This document shows, piece by piece, positions 12,503 through 23,373 of a stretch of DNA of 64,000 bases (positions are counted from its first letter, which is position 1; each line of letters opens with the position of its first letter). Position numbers and translations under genes: made by a program. The notes under the pieces were generated by a model that saw only the letters and a list, made by a program, of their open reading frames with translations, was not told the DNA's origin and did no database searches. This stretch comes from Heterocephalus glaber (taxonomy: Eukaryota > Chordata > Mammalia > Rodentia > Bathyergidae): contig NW_004624843.1 in the NCBI RefSeq assembly GCF_000247695.1, positions 3,096,540 to 3,160,539 of the forward strand. Direction: 5' to 3'.

Positions 12503-13089
12503 GTATTTAAACTTTAAAAACAGACTACTAGAATCAGATATGGGGAAGAATTGAGGTATTGTTAGAGGATGGTGGAGAAAGAATGAAGGACATTTTTATT
12601 AATTAGTATTTATATCATTAAAACTCTGGAAGAAGTTCACTGTAAAGAAATGGAATCTGAATTGACAAAGGCTTCTAATGAAATATGAAAGATCCCTCTG
12701 TACCCCCTAAATCCATGTCAAAGCCCAAAGTCTATCATCAGATTTGTTGTTGTTCTACTTTGTTTTTGTCTCTACATCTCTCTAAAAAATTTTGATTCAT
12801 TTATAAGCACAGGAAGATTTTTCTTTCCTTTTTGCCTTTTTACACTATAGAAATGAAGCATACCATTTGCATTATTTTAGCCTACTTTTCCTTGCTATGC
12901 ATGGAACCCTTCTCCCACAGCAAACATTCTCTCTCCTTCTCACCCTCTTCCTTGGGCCCTGCAGCTGCACTGAACAGTGCTGCCACACTTTCACTCATCA
13001 TATGTGGGTGCTTAGGCCCTGTCTAGTGGCTGGAATGTATCACTATCACTCCAAACACTGCAGAGAAGTAGGCATAGCTTGAGCAAACA

Positions 13090-13565
13090 TGGAAATAAAT
13101 TTACAGAAAAGAAACATGGTGTTAAAAGAACATTGCCTTGTTTTTCCTTACACATCACTCTCCAAGACGATGGCAGCAATTTACACTCCTACAAATAATA
13201 ACAACATATGAAAACGTCTATTATCCCTTGTCCAAGAGCACTGGGTTTTCATCTTACCTTTTAGCCACAACCAGCCTGATAGGTGGATGGGTGGCAGCAG
13301 GGATGGGGGAAGTAAAGACTCTCACTAATGTCGCCCTTTACAGTTCTTTAACCCAATGAGGCTGAACACCCTTTTGCATGTTTATGAGACATTTATAGCT
13401 TCTCTCTGTGACTATGTATTTGAGTCTTGCCCGTGTTTTTCCTGGATTCCCTTTGCATATTGCTGGGAAAGTGCTTTGTATATTAACAAAACAGATCCTT
13501 TGTTACTCAGATGTTTTTCAATATATTTTCCCCAACATGTCATGTATGTTTTGTTGTGTATCAGG
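13090..13565 (-). mobile_element. Old L1 fragment, antisense
   Basis: The order GGCAGCAATTTACACTCCTA, a CCTGATAGGTGGATG region, GAGGCTGAACACCCTTTTGC and AGATGTTTTTCAATATATTTT matches antisense L1 ORF2/3' sequence. Highly diverged, with no usable reading frame. Confidence 0.6.
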
Positions 13566-13609
13566 TAATTCTATAAAAAGTGCTAAATGCTCACGTAATG
13601 AAGGATACT

Positions 13610-14935
13610 AGATTGCAGCATTCCTCTTTATTCTTGTAAAACCACTTGGCCATGAGCGGAGCATGGACCACCATGCACTTGGCCTTCCCAGAATTCACCT
13701 GAAGGGTCAAAAGTACTGTGGTGGGGTGGGCCCAGGAAAAGGCTATGTAGATGGACAGGCACAGGCTTGAATTCAAAAACGAACTATGAAGAGCTGACTT
13801 CTAACTGGGGACACGTTTTATCACAAGCTAAATATGTACACAGATAAGACAGTAGAAAATTTATTACAAAAATCAGGAAAATTAAATAAAACAATTAAAT
13901 ATGTGCCCACGGTCTCTAATTAATGTCCTGACAATTTACCAACATACTAAAACGCGATCATTCACCCAGCCAACCATTTGTACCACTCTGTTGTTATGGT
14001 TCCTATGTAATGACAAGGTACTTTAAAAATATAATCCAAACCACTTGGGAGGCAGCTGAATCACCTCCTCTGCCTGTGTTTGGAAATCACTGAATACAGC
14101 AGAAGCCAGCAGCCTCTCCTTGGTCCTGAGGGAGAGGCTGATTGCCCTCAGCGACCTACCTCGTTTCAGTCTTGACAGCTGGACACTGGGCTTTACGACA
14201 AAAAGCCCTCAGAAGGCGAAGTCTTTAAAACTCAGCCTTGTGACCCTAATCATGCATTCCTAAGCAGCATAAGAAGGAAACACGGACAGGTTTTGAAAAT
14301 GGCAAACAGTAAGTGTGATGCCAGCCCTGAGCAGCCCCACAACACATCTAGTGGCCATGAGCACCAGCAGCGGTGTGGAGCAGCAGACATGCGATCCATC
14401 GGAGTTTCTCCTCCAACTTCAGGGCAGGACACACGTCCAGCAGCCTGGTGGCTTGCGTGCACTTATGGCTCTCCCTCCCAAAACCGCAGAGCAAGGGAGC
14501 AGTGCAGACTGAGACCTAAGAGGAAGAACATGCTAGCAACAAGATGTCAGTATCTTAATAACCACAGGTCTCAGAAAAGATCGGAAAAATGATGAAGATG
14601 CACTCATTCATGAGTTGGGAGATTATATCCTTAGATTTTAATATTTTTACAAACGTGGGTAATCCGCAAAATGTCAGATTCTTAGAAAGTAAACGCATGG
14701 ATGCACATACAACTATAATTCTTGCTGTTGGTTTAAACTGTTTAAAACCTAACAGGCCACACTTTTCCAGTGAGGAAACACAGAAAGAAGTAACTGACCC
14801 AAAGTCACAAATAATACTGCCAGTATTATAAAATGCTGTCATTGTTCCTTTAATTTTTCCCTAAAAAATAAAAAGCCCTCAGAGTTCTCATTTTTAAAAA
14901 ATAAATAAATAAAATAAAGGAGGTGAAAGATTTTT
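13610..14935. other. Unassigned sequence
   Basis: No exon, SINE or LTR recognised. Open frames of 60-99 codons overlap on both strands around 14250-14590 and look like chance frames in a locally G+C-richer patch. Confidence 0.45.
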
Positions 14936-15043
14936 ATAAATAAATACTTTATTTGCTGATAATTTTGTACTAGGGTATAATTTACATAGAGTAAAATCTA
15001 CAATCTTGATTATAAATAGATTCACCATTTGAATAAATAAATA
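14936..15043 (-). mobile_element. Short L1-like fragment, antisense
   Basis: The string GGTATAATTTACATAGAGTA followed by AAAATCTACAATCTTGAT resembles an antisense old L1 segment. An ID SINE sits directly downstream. Confidence 0.35.
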
Positions 15044-15136
15044 GGGGAGTGGGTGTGTAGCTCAGCTATAAAACTTATGCTTAGAGTGCGCAAGGCCTTA
15101 GGTTCAATTTCAAGCACCTCGCCCCACCAAAAAAAG
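15044..15136 (+). mobile_element. ID SINE
   Basis: It begins GGGGAGTGGGTGTGTAGCTC, continues with CGCAAGGCCTTAGGTTCAAT and ends in a CACCAAAAAAA tail. The A and B boxes are recognisable but mutated. Confidence 0.8.
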
Positions 15137-15149
15137 GGCAAACAGGTAA

Positions 15150-15372
15150 AAGCAGAGTGCAGAGGCCCATATTCCAGGCTGCCTGGACAAGCTGGCCATG
15201 AGTTCCCCCTACTTCCCATCAGCCTCTTGGGCAGTGGGGAGACAGCCAATTTCCGTACAGGACCCACCAGGCACTGCATCAGAGCTCCCATCAGACCTCC
15301 AGGACAACTTCACAGACTCTCCAGATGCCCCAGAAGAAGGAGGGACACACCATCAAAACAAATGTGGGCACG
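15150..15372 (+). other. Weak candidate exon ending at a donor-like site
   Basis: A frame opens after a TAA near 15148, has an ATG at 15198 and reads through to GAG|GTAAGC at 15370-15377, a good splice-donor match. CAG trinucleotides after a purine-rich stretch near 15151-15162 could act as acceptors, but the upstream polypyrimidine tract is poor. The peptide (for example NFTDSPDAPEEGG) matches no family I know. It could be part of a non-coding transcript or pure chance. Confidence 0.15.
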
Positions 15373-15919
15373 AGGTAAGCTCCAAATTTAATTTATTTTA
15401 TGCTGATGAGGTTTATGGGTCTCTGAATATATGAAGCTCAGCTGTTTAGGATTTGCTTTTGTTTATTCTGTTGTAATTAACGATAGTGCCTTTCTGGAGA
15501 GAAAACAGCAATGGAAAGGAAGATGCTCAGAAATGATCCGTACTTGGCCCAGGCTCTGAAATGAATAAGACGAGTTAGTCCCACTGCCGAGACAGGGAGT
15601 GGGAGGGGGCTGGGTAGGGGAGCAAGTGGAGCCACCCAACACAGGGAGGCCGCCAAGGAAAGCAGGAAGCCCAGCCCCAGCGCCAGCTGTTCTGAGGTCA
15701 GTAAGAGGCTGGCAGCTGTGGAGAAGAGCTGGAATTACCGGGCTTATAGACGAGACTTCTAAAATCTTCCAATAGTACAGAGATGCATGAAATTCTCGAT
15801 GGTTATCTTCCAAGCACCTTGCAGGATGAAGATTAATGGAGACACAATCTACTCAGATTTTGTGAGAAGGCCCTATCGCCACTAGACAATCTGCTCATCT
15901 CAGCATTCCGAGGCAGGTC

Positions 15920-16160
15920 ACAAGGTGGTCCCAACCTTGCTTCCGGCTTCATGTCGCACTTCTCCCACACCCGCCAGCCGCCCCAAACCAGCCCACTGTC
16001 ACTCCTCCAAGCCTTCCACTTCTCTGCTTTTTCCTACAATGCCCTTCATGATTCACCTCGGCTCAGACAACCAGATATCTCCTCTACTGTACACGCCGAA
16101 ATCTCTCTACGTCCCTCTATAACAGCCCTTTATTTTCACTAACTGATTACTTTTCTCCTT
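15920..16160 (+). mobile_element. L2-like LINE fragment
   Basis: A C/T-rich stretch with CACTCCTCCAAGCCTTCCAC and CAATGCCCTTCATG has the texture and phrase order of the L2 3' region. Diverged. Confidence 0.4.
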
Positions 16161-16322
16161 ACTAAAGTACTCATTGTTTTTCAGTGGCTAAAAGAAAGGC
16201 CTGAAATACTGCCTAAAATACAGCAGGTGATTTAAAAGCAGACAACACAACACGAATTACTACAAAAAATCGTGACACTGACATGTACAGATATTCTCAC
16301 GAAATTCATATCACTTAAACTA

Positions 16323-16365
16323 ATTTTGTTTCCTAAGCAACCCCACGATTTTGTTTCCTAAGCAA
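16323..16365 (+). repeat. Local tandem duplication, 25-bp period
   Basis: The 18-base string ATTTTGTTTCCTAAGCAA occurs at 16323-16340 and, identically, at 16348-16365, giving a 25-base period. Confidence 0.95.
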
Positions 16366-16998
16366 ACAAAAAGCAAAAAGGCAGTTTTTAAAGATCATTA
16401 GAAGAATCACTGACAGGTTCACCCGTTTTATTCCTTTTGTTCTTATTCACAGTGTACGAGTTGCAATCACAGAGTAACTCTCGTTGCACCTACTCCATGA
16501 ATCAAGCGTGGGACCGAGCTGAAGCCTGGGCACTGACAGAGCAGAACAGGGCAGAGGCCAAGACTGGGGTCAGCATCCCCTGGAGGACAGACAGGTGAGC
16601 TGAAGGGAGGATGGAGCAGGCAGGTCTTGGTGGACAGGTAAGCAGACGGGTAAGAGGGGAAGTGGATGAGCCCAGACCGGAAGCAGATTCCATATGCACA
16701 GGCCAGGTTTGCTGCCCTGAGATTCCAGGAAGGGCCTGGAGGAGCAGGAAGAAGAAGCTATAGGAACAATGGAAAGATGAGTAGCAGGGATCCAGGCAAA
16801 GGAGTCCAAAGTCGCCCAGTTTATTGATCTGCTCAACAGAAATCTGTCCAGATGTGCATTGAGTTGGATTAGCTTATCTTGAGCTCCACTCTCTAATAAT
16901 TCTTGGGCTTTCTTCCTCAACTAAACTCTCACTTTCAAATGTCTAGATGTGTTAAATGAAAACCTCCTCCCAAAGGCAGTCTCAAAAATCACGCATAG

Positions 16999-17018
16999 GG
17001 CCGGGTGTTCAGCTCAGT
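16999..17018 (+). mobile_element. 5' end of an ID SINE, body replaced by adapter
   Basis: GGCCGGGTGTTCAGCTCAGT is the start of an ID element. The expected ID body and B box do not follow; a sequencing adapter does. The A-run at 17072-17095 sits where the ID tail should be. Confidence 0.75.
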
Positions 17019-17071
17019 GATCGGAAGAGCACACGTCTGAACTCCAGTCACCTACCAGGATCTCGTATGCC
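17019..17071 (+). other. Illumina TruSeq-type adapter with 8-nt index (assembly artefact)
   Basis: The bases read GATCGGAAGAGC, ACACGT, CTGAACTCCAGTCAC (17019-17051), then the 8-mer CTACCAGG (17052-17059) in the index position, then ATCTCGTATGCC (17060-17071). This is the order of the indexed Illumina adapter. The adapter's last 12 bases are missing and a 24-A run follows. In one frame it encodes DRKSTRLNSSH, a peptide often seen as a contaminant translation. It is not biological sequence and should be masked. Confidence 0.98.
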
Positions 17072-17095
17072 AAAAAAAAAAAAAAAAAAAAAAAA
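17072..17095 (+). repeat. A24 homopolymer
   Basis: Twenty-four consecutive A bases follow the adapter. They may be the real ID tail, or partly the poly-A that some Illumina chemistries report past an adapter end. Confidence 0.95.
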
Positions 17096-17194
17096 TCACT
17101 ACATAAATACACATGTATCAATCTTCAGTGTAGGGTTTGGTCAGCGATAGGTAAAATCCAAGATTCAAAGCCTAGATGAAATGTACTGATCCTT

Positions 17195-17290
17195 CTGGGT
17201 CAGGCCCCTGTTATGTAGATGAGAAAATGGAGAGCTAGGGACCTGCCTAAGGTCACATCACTCATAACTGATTGGAGCAGAATTAATGAT
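17195..17290 (-). mobile_element. MIR SINE fragment, antisense
   Basis: GTTATGTAGATGAGAAAATG, GGAGAGCTAGGGACCTGCC and AAGGTCACATCACTC are in antisense MIR order. Confidence 0.55.
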
Positions 17291-17329
17291 AATAAAAACG
17301 TGGGGCAGATGCAGTGGGGAGCACTCTCT

Positions 17330-17440
17330 ATATGATTGACTTGAAGCCTCTTTTACAGAGAAAAACAAGGTGCAGAAGGGCTAAGTGAATTGTCCAGAAC
17401 TAGCTGGTGGCAGGCAGCCAGGTGAAGGGGCCTTGGACTC
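17330..17440 (-). mobile_element. Second MIR fragment, antisense
   Basis: CTCTTTTACAGAGAAAAACA, GGGCTAAGTGAATTGTCC and AACTAGCTGGTGGCAGGC repeat the same MIR phrase order, so this is a separate copy or a broken one. Confidence 0.5.
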
Positions 17441-18389
17441 AGGGGCATCTCCAGTTCACACCCACTGGTTTTAATTCTCACAAAGAGCTGAGTCAAAGAC
17501 AGGCAAAGGTTGGCCCCAAACTTGTACGGTTGGGCCCCAATGGCCCCTGTTCCCTGAGAAACCCAGAGGCGATGGCATTGAGAGCCTGTGCCCAGAAACT
17601 GGGGAGCAAGAGAGAACCACAACATCCAGTAGGAGACAGCAGCCAGGTCCAGCCTGGCAAACAAGGAGATGACTCCGTAAATTCAGTCAGCTTCACTGCA
17701 TAACCTGAGTCTTTTCCAAGACCAAGGGTCTATCTAGTAGCATTGCATATCTTTAAACTCAGTGTTTTCATATGTCAAGCACTCCACCTCCCTCCTAGTG
17801 CAAATTAATGGGGTGTCATTATAGGTTTTTATTCCCTTTGGTGTAAAATTAAAACTAAATAAAAGAGTAAGTGGAAAACTCAATCAGCAAGCTAGTTAGC
17901 TGAAAACTGTCAATGTTTATACCAGTGCTTTACTTGCTACAGTTTTACTATACTACTCTGTCTTTATTTCTTAGCCTTAAACAAATATGTATTTTTAAAC
18001 AAAAATATCAGCTTATTTTTTCCAAAATTTCACCAACTGCTTCAAAATATCCCCAAACGTAGTTTCAAAACTATTCCCAAACTCTCTATTCCACTAAATC
18101 AGCAGCTCGGCTTAGATTTGCTCCTTGTATTGCTGTTTAACTGCCTCACGTGCATGCATCTAGTATCTTCATCTGTGATCTCTTTCAGAGAACCACTATT
18201 TTCAGTTTATGGATTTCTGAGTAGGGCAATCAACTCATCCCAGTTTTTCAGAGACTCCCCTGATTATACTGAGACTGTCACGCCCTGGAAGCACTGTCAG
18301 TCCCAGGTGAGGTGACAGCTGGACACTACTTGGAGCCTCTTACAGTCCTGAGCAGCTCCCTTTAGGTTCTCATTCACAGTCTCTGCTCC

Positions 18390-19320
18390 ATGCCCCACTG
18401 TCACCTGCATGTCCAAGGCAGTGTGGCCTAACCTGACGCCTCCCATGGGACATCAGACTCTGGATCTGCTTCCTTGTGTATCCCCACTGTCTGTTGGCTC
18501 CCTTCCTGAGCCCCTCTCTGGTCCCCTTCTACATCTCCCTCCAACTACTCCTTCTCCAACTGCTTCCTCAGCATTTCCCAGGATTTGCCATTAATCACTT
18601 CTCTGAGACTCACTTTCCCTGGGCATCCTTCTCTTGCAATTTCAACTACTCCCACAAGCCAATATGCCCAAGTTCCTCCACCAACCATTCCCTCTCTCCC
18701 AAGGGCAAGATCTGCATTGCGACTGTCCTAGGGAACAAACGCAGGATGCCTCCCAAGGACCTGAGGCTCAGCCATCCAAATGTCTTGTCTCCCCTCCCAT
18801 TCTTCTTGGCAGAGCCTCCACCTGAGCTAAAGGAATGGCAGTCCCTTCTTCTCCTCCCTCTCCCACTTTGCCACGTCTGAGCACCCAGCAAATGTTGGAG
18901 ATCCACCTCCAACATTCCTCTCCAGTGCTCTGCTCTCAACAGCCCCACACTACTATGCCTGATTGACCCTTCTACATCATTCCTGGACCACAAAACTTAC
19001 TCCTGGGCATTTGCCTCCACTCTGAAGCCTTCAGTGATGTCAGAACTCCCCAAACATAAATTTAGTTAGAACATTTCCAATAGTTTTCCAACACTTCCAA
19101 GGGCAAAAGTCCAAATGCTGCAGGAGAGCACCTGAAACTTTTCCTTACTTGGCTCCTACTTACGTACTCAGCCTGATCTTGGGGTGGGCCAGTCCCCTTC
19201 ACACAACCAGAACCCCACTTACCAGAACCCACAGGCCACAAATGTTCCACGGCCCCAAAGGTCTGAGACAAACCACAAACTTCCCCATCCTGTGTCATCT
19301 ATTAGTTTTATTTTTGTTTA
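18390..19320 (+). mobile_element. L2-like LINE block
   Basis: A C/T-rich block with AATAGTTTTCCAACACTTCC, AAGGGCAAAAGTCCAAATGC and TTGGCTCCTACTTAC near 19075-19165 resembles the L2 3' region (cf. the L2 phrase about cleaning up CCCATTGCC...AAAGTCCAAACTCC). The 5' boundary is uncertain. The open frames on both strands (for example 18476-18880) follow from base composition. Confidence 0.5.
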
Positions 19321-19458
19321 TTTTTTACTGCTAATCTCCATGTAGACTCTTCCACAATTAAAAGTGCCATATAAATGTAAATTTCCTTTTCTTTTTCCAT
19401 AACATTGATATTTTTATATCACTATTTGGTTTTCATAATTAATTGGAGGACCGAACAG

Positions 19459-19943
19459 CTGTGGTGGTTGATTTCATGGGTCAACTTGACTGGGCCACGA
19501 GGTGTCCAGAAAGGTGGTTAAACCTTATGTCTGGTTTTGTCTATCAGGGTTTTCCTGGATGCAATTAACACTGAGTTGGTAAACTGAGAAGTCCTCCTAG
19601 AGCGGGTGGGACTCATCCAAGCTGCTGAAGGCCCAAATGGAGTGAAAGTTGAGCAGAAAGAATTACTCTCTCCATCTGACTATCCTTGAGGTGGGACATC
19701 AGTCTTTTCTTGGTTTCCCACCAGATTCCCTGGGACATAATCAGCACTTCTGGGGCTGGACTCCCAGTCTCCAGGATCATATGGCCAATTCCTTATCCAA
19801 AGTCCGCCTCTGTCTTTTTCCTCCCTCCCTCTTTCTCCATTCTCTCTGTCGCTCCATCCCTCTTGCCCTCAGCTCCTCCCTCCCTCCCTCCCTCCCTCCC
19901 TCCCTCTGTCCTGTATCTCCAGAGAAGCCCAGTACACAGAGAA
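19459..19943 (+). mobile_element. LTR-like interspersed repeat with internal CCTC array
   Basis: It starts with GGTGGTTGATTTCATGGGTC then AACTTGACTGGGCCACGAGG, a very common mammalian repeat beginning. It goes on with TGGATGCAATTAACACTGAG and GGGTGGGACTCATCCAAGCTG-like phrases and ends near CCAGAGAAGCCCAGTACACA. An internal (CCTC)n run at 19875-19907 has expanded. I am unsure of the class; MaLR/ERVL-like LTR is my best guess. Confidence 0.6.
19875..19907 (+). repeat. (CCTC)n microsatellite
   Basis: About eight CCTC/TCCC tetramers in a row, inside the LTR-like repeat. Confidence 0.95.
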
Positions 19944-19964
19944 CCATGATTTTCTGAATCCCTT

Positions 19965-20430
19965 CCCTGTTACAGGATCCTTAGGTGGCTCCCAATTTTT
20001 TTGCCGTTATTAACATTACTGCAGTGAACAATTTCTTACACATAGCTTTTGTTGTCTTTTAATAACTGCCTCAAGATAAATTCCCAGGAGTGGGTTTGCT
20101 GGGCCAAAGCGAGCAGAAATTTTATGATTCGTTATAATTGTTGCCAAGTTGCTTTTCCAAAGAGACCATACAAATTCCACAGCCACCACACCAAGGATCT
20201 CATAATTTCCCTCACATGGACCTAAAGAATTCAAAAAAACATTTTATTCATTTAAAACATGTAAAATGCTATTTCATTATTATTTTAATTTGCATTTTAT
20301 TATTAATAACCTTAATGTTTTCAAAAGTGTTTACCAAGCATATTCTAATATTTATTCCTGTCCCTTGTCCATTTATCAATACAACGAACCCTATGCACAG
20401 GTTAAAATATCTGTTATAAAATTTAACCCT
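19965..20430 (-). mobile_element. Old L1 fragment, antisense
   Basis: TTACTGCAGTGAACAATTTC, CCCAGGAGTGGGTTTGCTGG, GTTGCCAAGTTGCTTTTCC and TTTAATTTGCATTTTATTA occur in antisense L1M/HAL1 order. No coding capacity remains. Confidence 0.7.
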
Positions 20431-20619
20431 TTGGCTGCCACATGTGATGTGAATATTTCCTCGGTCTGTTTGCCTCCAGCTACATTATCATTCATTTTGT
20501 GGAACTCTAATGAGACTTCTACAAGAAACTGCGAATTTCTTCATTCTTGGTGTTCTTGCAGCCAAGCAGGAAGCAGAAAGCAATCCCACGAGGTCAAGGT
20601 AGTTAGCAGCAGGGAATGT

Positions 20620-20750
20620 GGAATCAGAATCGTTCAGCCTCCTACTAAGCTACACCATTGTAGGCCAGGGGGCCTCAGGCAGGTTACTGGGCCTGTTTGT
20701 ACTCCCATCTGGGAAGTGGGAGTAACTTCCAGCACAGGACTACCCTACCG
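20620..20750 (+). mobile_element. MIR SINE
   Basis: GGAATCAGAATCGTTCAGCC, CAGGCAGGTTACTGGGCC and CCCATCTGGGAAGTGGGAG are MIR phrases in order. Confidence 0.55.
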
Positions 20751-21224
20751 CCAGCCTCAGTCAAGAAATTCTCAAGCCCAGATACTGCAGCTCGCATCAG
20801 TGTGTACAAGACCCAGTGCCAGCCACCTCCTTCCCCGAATCTCCCAGTTGTCTTTCCACTAATGACGCACTGATATCTGACAGCAGCTTATTTGGAATTA
20901 AATTTTAGTATTTGGCATATCAAATGATTTTGAAATGAACCATTCTTTTATCACTACCCATGTAGTCAAAGATTGTCCTTCCTCTTGTTTTTGATTCACA
21001 CGTGATTTACTTATATGTTTTAATAACAGACCATCTCTGTTTATGGGCTTTTTAAAGTGGGTCAAATGAAAAATAGTGATCTACAAGGTAAAAGAGCAAC
21101 TCAAGTGTAAGTAAAATATCTCATAGTTTCAATTTTCTATTTTGTTTAGGTCTTCAGCTTAATTTAATTAAACTGTCCCGTGGCCAGCATTTTCTAATTA
21201 ACAAAGTGGTACACTTGGCTGAAT

Positions 21225-21345
21225 CAAAAACTATATTCAAATGCCAGTCCTGGGACATTGTTTTCTACCAAGTTACTTGCCCAGAACCTTTGCTATATTT
21301 TATCAGCAAAGTAAGGATAATAAACACCTAGTCCTTCTCACCCCC
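21225..21345 (+). mobile_element. MIR SINE
   Basis: ATTCAAATGCCAGTCCTGGG, CCAAGTTACTTGCCCAGAAC and AAGTAAGGATAATAAACACC fit MIR. Confidence 0.5.
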
Positions 21346-21509
21346 CAAAATATTATGAGACTCCAGTGAAACAATGCAGGGGCATTAATCCCAATACTGT
21401 GAAGCTGACTGCTATCAGAAGGGTTGGTTTCCATTTCCATTGATTCTGATACATGTCTACATCCTTCTCACAGCACAGAAGTAAGAGTGTGGACACGGGA
21501 GTCTGAAGA

Positions 21510-21625
21510 GAGTTCAGGCCATTGGACTTGATTGTTGACCAGCTGTTAGATTTGGGGAAATCTGTATGACTTCTCTAAGCTTCAGTCTTCCCAGTTGTAA
21601 GGCGGAGACTTGGTAAGGATGGAAT
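21510..21625 (+). mobile_element. MIR SINE
   Basis: TTGACCAGCTGTTAGATTTG, ATGACTTCTCTAAGCTTCAG and CCCAGTTGTAAGGCGGAGA match MIR order. Confidence 0.55.
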
Positions 21626-21879
21626 GAGTGGGTGTGTGGACGTGTGGAAGCATGTAGCAGCCCATACACCAGCCGCACTAGACACAGCAACACCGTGTGC
21701 TCATTTTCCCTGGCCCTCAAGACCCCTCTCCACCCTGGTCTACTGCACCCTTCACTTGTGCTTCAGAGAGGTGCCAGGTAATGGATGGGAAAGAAAAAGA
21801 AGCAACTAGAGGAAGGCACAGTACAAGCAGATTACTTGTTCTCTTGCCCTTCCTCAAGGTGCAGAGCTTTTGTAGTGTC

Positions 21880-22271
21880 TTCTTATGGTTTATATCCAGA
21901 TGCCACCTGAACCCTCAGACACTCATAGCTGGAGCTCTAGAGTGGTGACTGGATCATGGAAGCATGCTACTCACCAGTGGATTAGTCCACCACTGAGCTA
22001 CAGCTAAATGTGATATTGGGAGGTGAAGCCTGGTTGGAGGAGGTGGGTCACTGGAGTTGTGGCCTGGAAGTGTCTGTCTCCTTCCCTCCTGCTTCCCGCA
22101 TCCATGCCATGAGCTGTTTCTTCTCTCAGCTCCTCTGCCATGCTGCCCTGCCTTGGAAGCAGCCAACTATGGACTGAAACCTCTACAAACTGTGAGCCAA
22201 ATAAAGTTTTCCTCCTTACAAGTGTAGATGTTTGGTATTGTGTCTCAGCCATGAGAAAGTAACTAAGACAC
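21880..22271 (+). mobile_element. Solo LTR, MaLR-like
   Basis: The 3' half carries CTATGGACTGAAACCTCTAC, AACTGTGAGCCAAATAAAG and ends ATGAGAAAGTAACTAAGACAC, the same signature as the copies at 7234 and 31155. About 390 bp and no internal region. Confidence 0.75.
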
Positions 22272-22548
22272 GGCTGTTTTTCTGCACCCCAGGACATAGG
22301 TCTTATTCACAGATGTCTTTCCCAAGGCCAGGGCTCTACAGGGCTCTTTACAGAACTAGAGGCCAGCAAAGCTGGCCTTTGGTGCTTCATCATTTCTTAT
22401 GGGTTTCCTCAACCCTGTCCAAATAGCTGTAAATACTCTCTCTTAGAGTCACTTCAAAACTGATTTTTTGAGTATACCATCTGTTTGCAGTTGGATGCTA
22501 ACTGGAATCTCATTAATTCTTGTTTTAATTGATGAACTCTTCATAGTA

Positions 22549-22868
22549 CAGATATCCCTACACAGCCACAGGTTTCTGCATCCTTGGAGTCAGCCAAATG
22601 CTGAAGGAAATATATTTTTAAAAATCCAGTAAGGTCCGAAATGAAAAACTTGAATCAGCTACCCTCGGTGTAGTACTGTGAATCCATGTAAACGTGGTGA
22701 TATGTGTGCCCACCCTGTGGTATCCTCCGGCCATGTCACAGAGCCTTGGGCACTCATTCCTGTAGCAGCATTCTCCTTCCTGTATAAAATGATGAGCCTA
22801 CAGTGTTTGTGTCTGTCCTGAACATGTACAGAGTTTTTATTCCCCAAATAATAGTGTACAACAACTAT
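22549..22868 (+). mobile_element. Tigger-like DNA transposon, left part
   Basis: It starts CAGATATCCC after a TA dinucleotide (22547-22548), as TcMar-Tigger elements do. It then reads CACAGGTTTCTGCATCCTTG, AATATATTTTTAAAAATCC and AACATGTACAGAGTTTTTAT, breaking off at CAACAACTAT. The partner half resumes at 24895. Non-autonomous, with no transposase frame. Confidence 0.75.
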
Positions 22869-23373
22869 GAGTTGTGGTAAAAAATGTGGCTATTTAAATA
22901 AAAATTTTAAATGTATTCAATCAAAAAATGGGCAAGTGAAATGAATAGCCACTGCTCAGAAGTACAAACAGCCAAAAAATACATGAAGAAATATTTAACA
23001 TCTCTGGCAATTAGAGAAACAAAAATTAAAACAACACTGAGATTCCATCTTACTCCAGAAAGAATGACTGTCATCAAGAAATCAAATAATAACAAGTGCT
23101 GGCAAGGCTGCAGGGAGATAGGAACCAATGTTCACTGTTGGTGGGAATGTAAACTAGCACAATCACGATGGAAATCAATATACAGACCCTTCAAAAAACT
23201 AAAACTAGAAATTCCATTTGACCCAGCTATTCCTCTAGGTATCTTCCTAAAAGAGTTAGCACATCATGTTAGTGATAAATGCATACCCATGTTTACAGCA
23301 GCACAAATCATAATAGCTAAATCTTGGAAGTAGCCTATACATTCATCAACAGATGAATGGGTAAAGCAAGTAT
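22869..23373 (+). mobile_element. L1 ORF2 3' fragment, 5' of an LTR insertion
   Basis: An uninterrupted 140-codon frame at 22911-23333 encodes the C-terminal end of an L1 ORF2 protein. It includes the cysteine-rich motif HCWWECKLAQ and the phrase FDPAIPLGIF that follows it in L1. The upstream reverse transcriptase and endonuclease are absent, so it is a 5'-truncated dead copy. The sequence continues after the LTR at 24029. Confidence 0.85.

Noticed and set aside
14575..14590. Second adapter-like string (AGATCGGAAAA)
   Set aside because: Only about nine bases match the adapter start, and the following bases diverge. Chance match.
16956..17150. 64-codon open frame with a lysine run
   Set aside because: It is the translation of a sequencing adapter and poly-A.
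20266..20862. 198-codon plus-strand open frame
   Set aside because: It runs through an antisense L1 fragment and a MIR element, so it is a chance frame over unrelated repeats.
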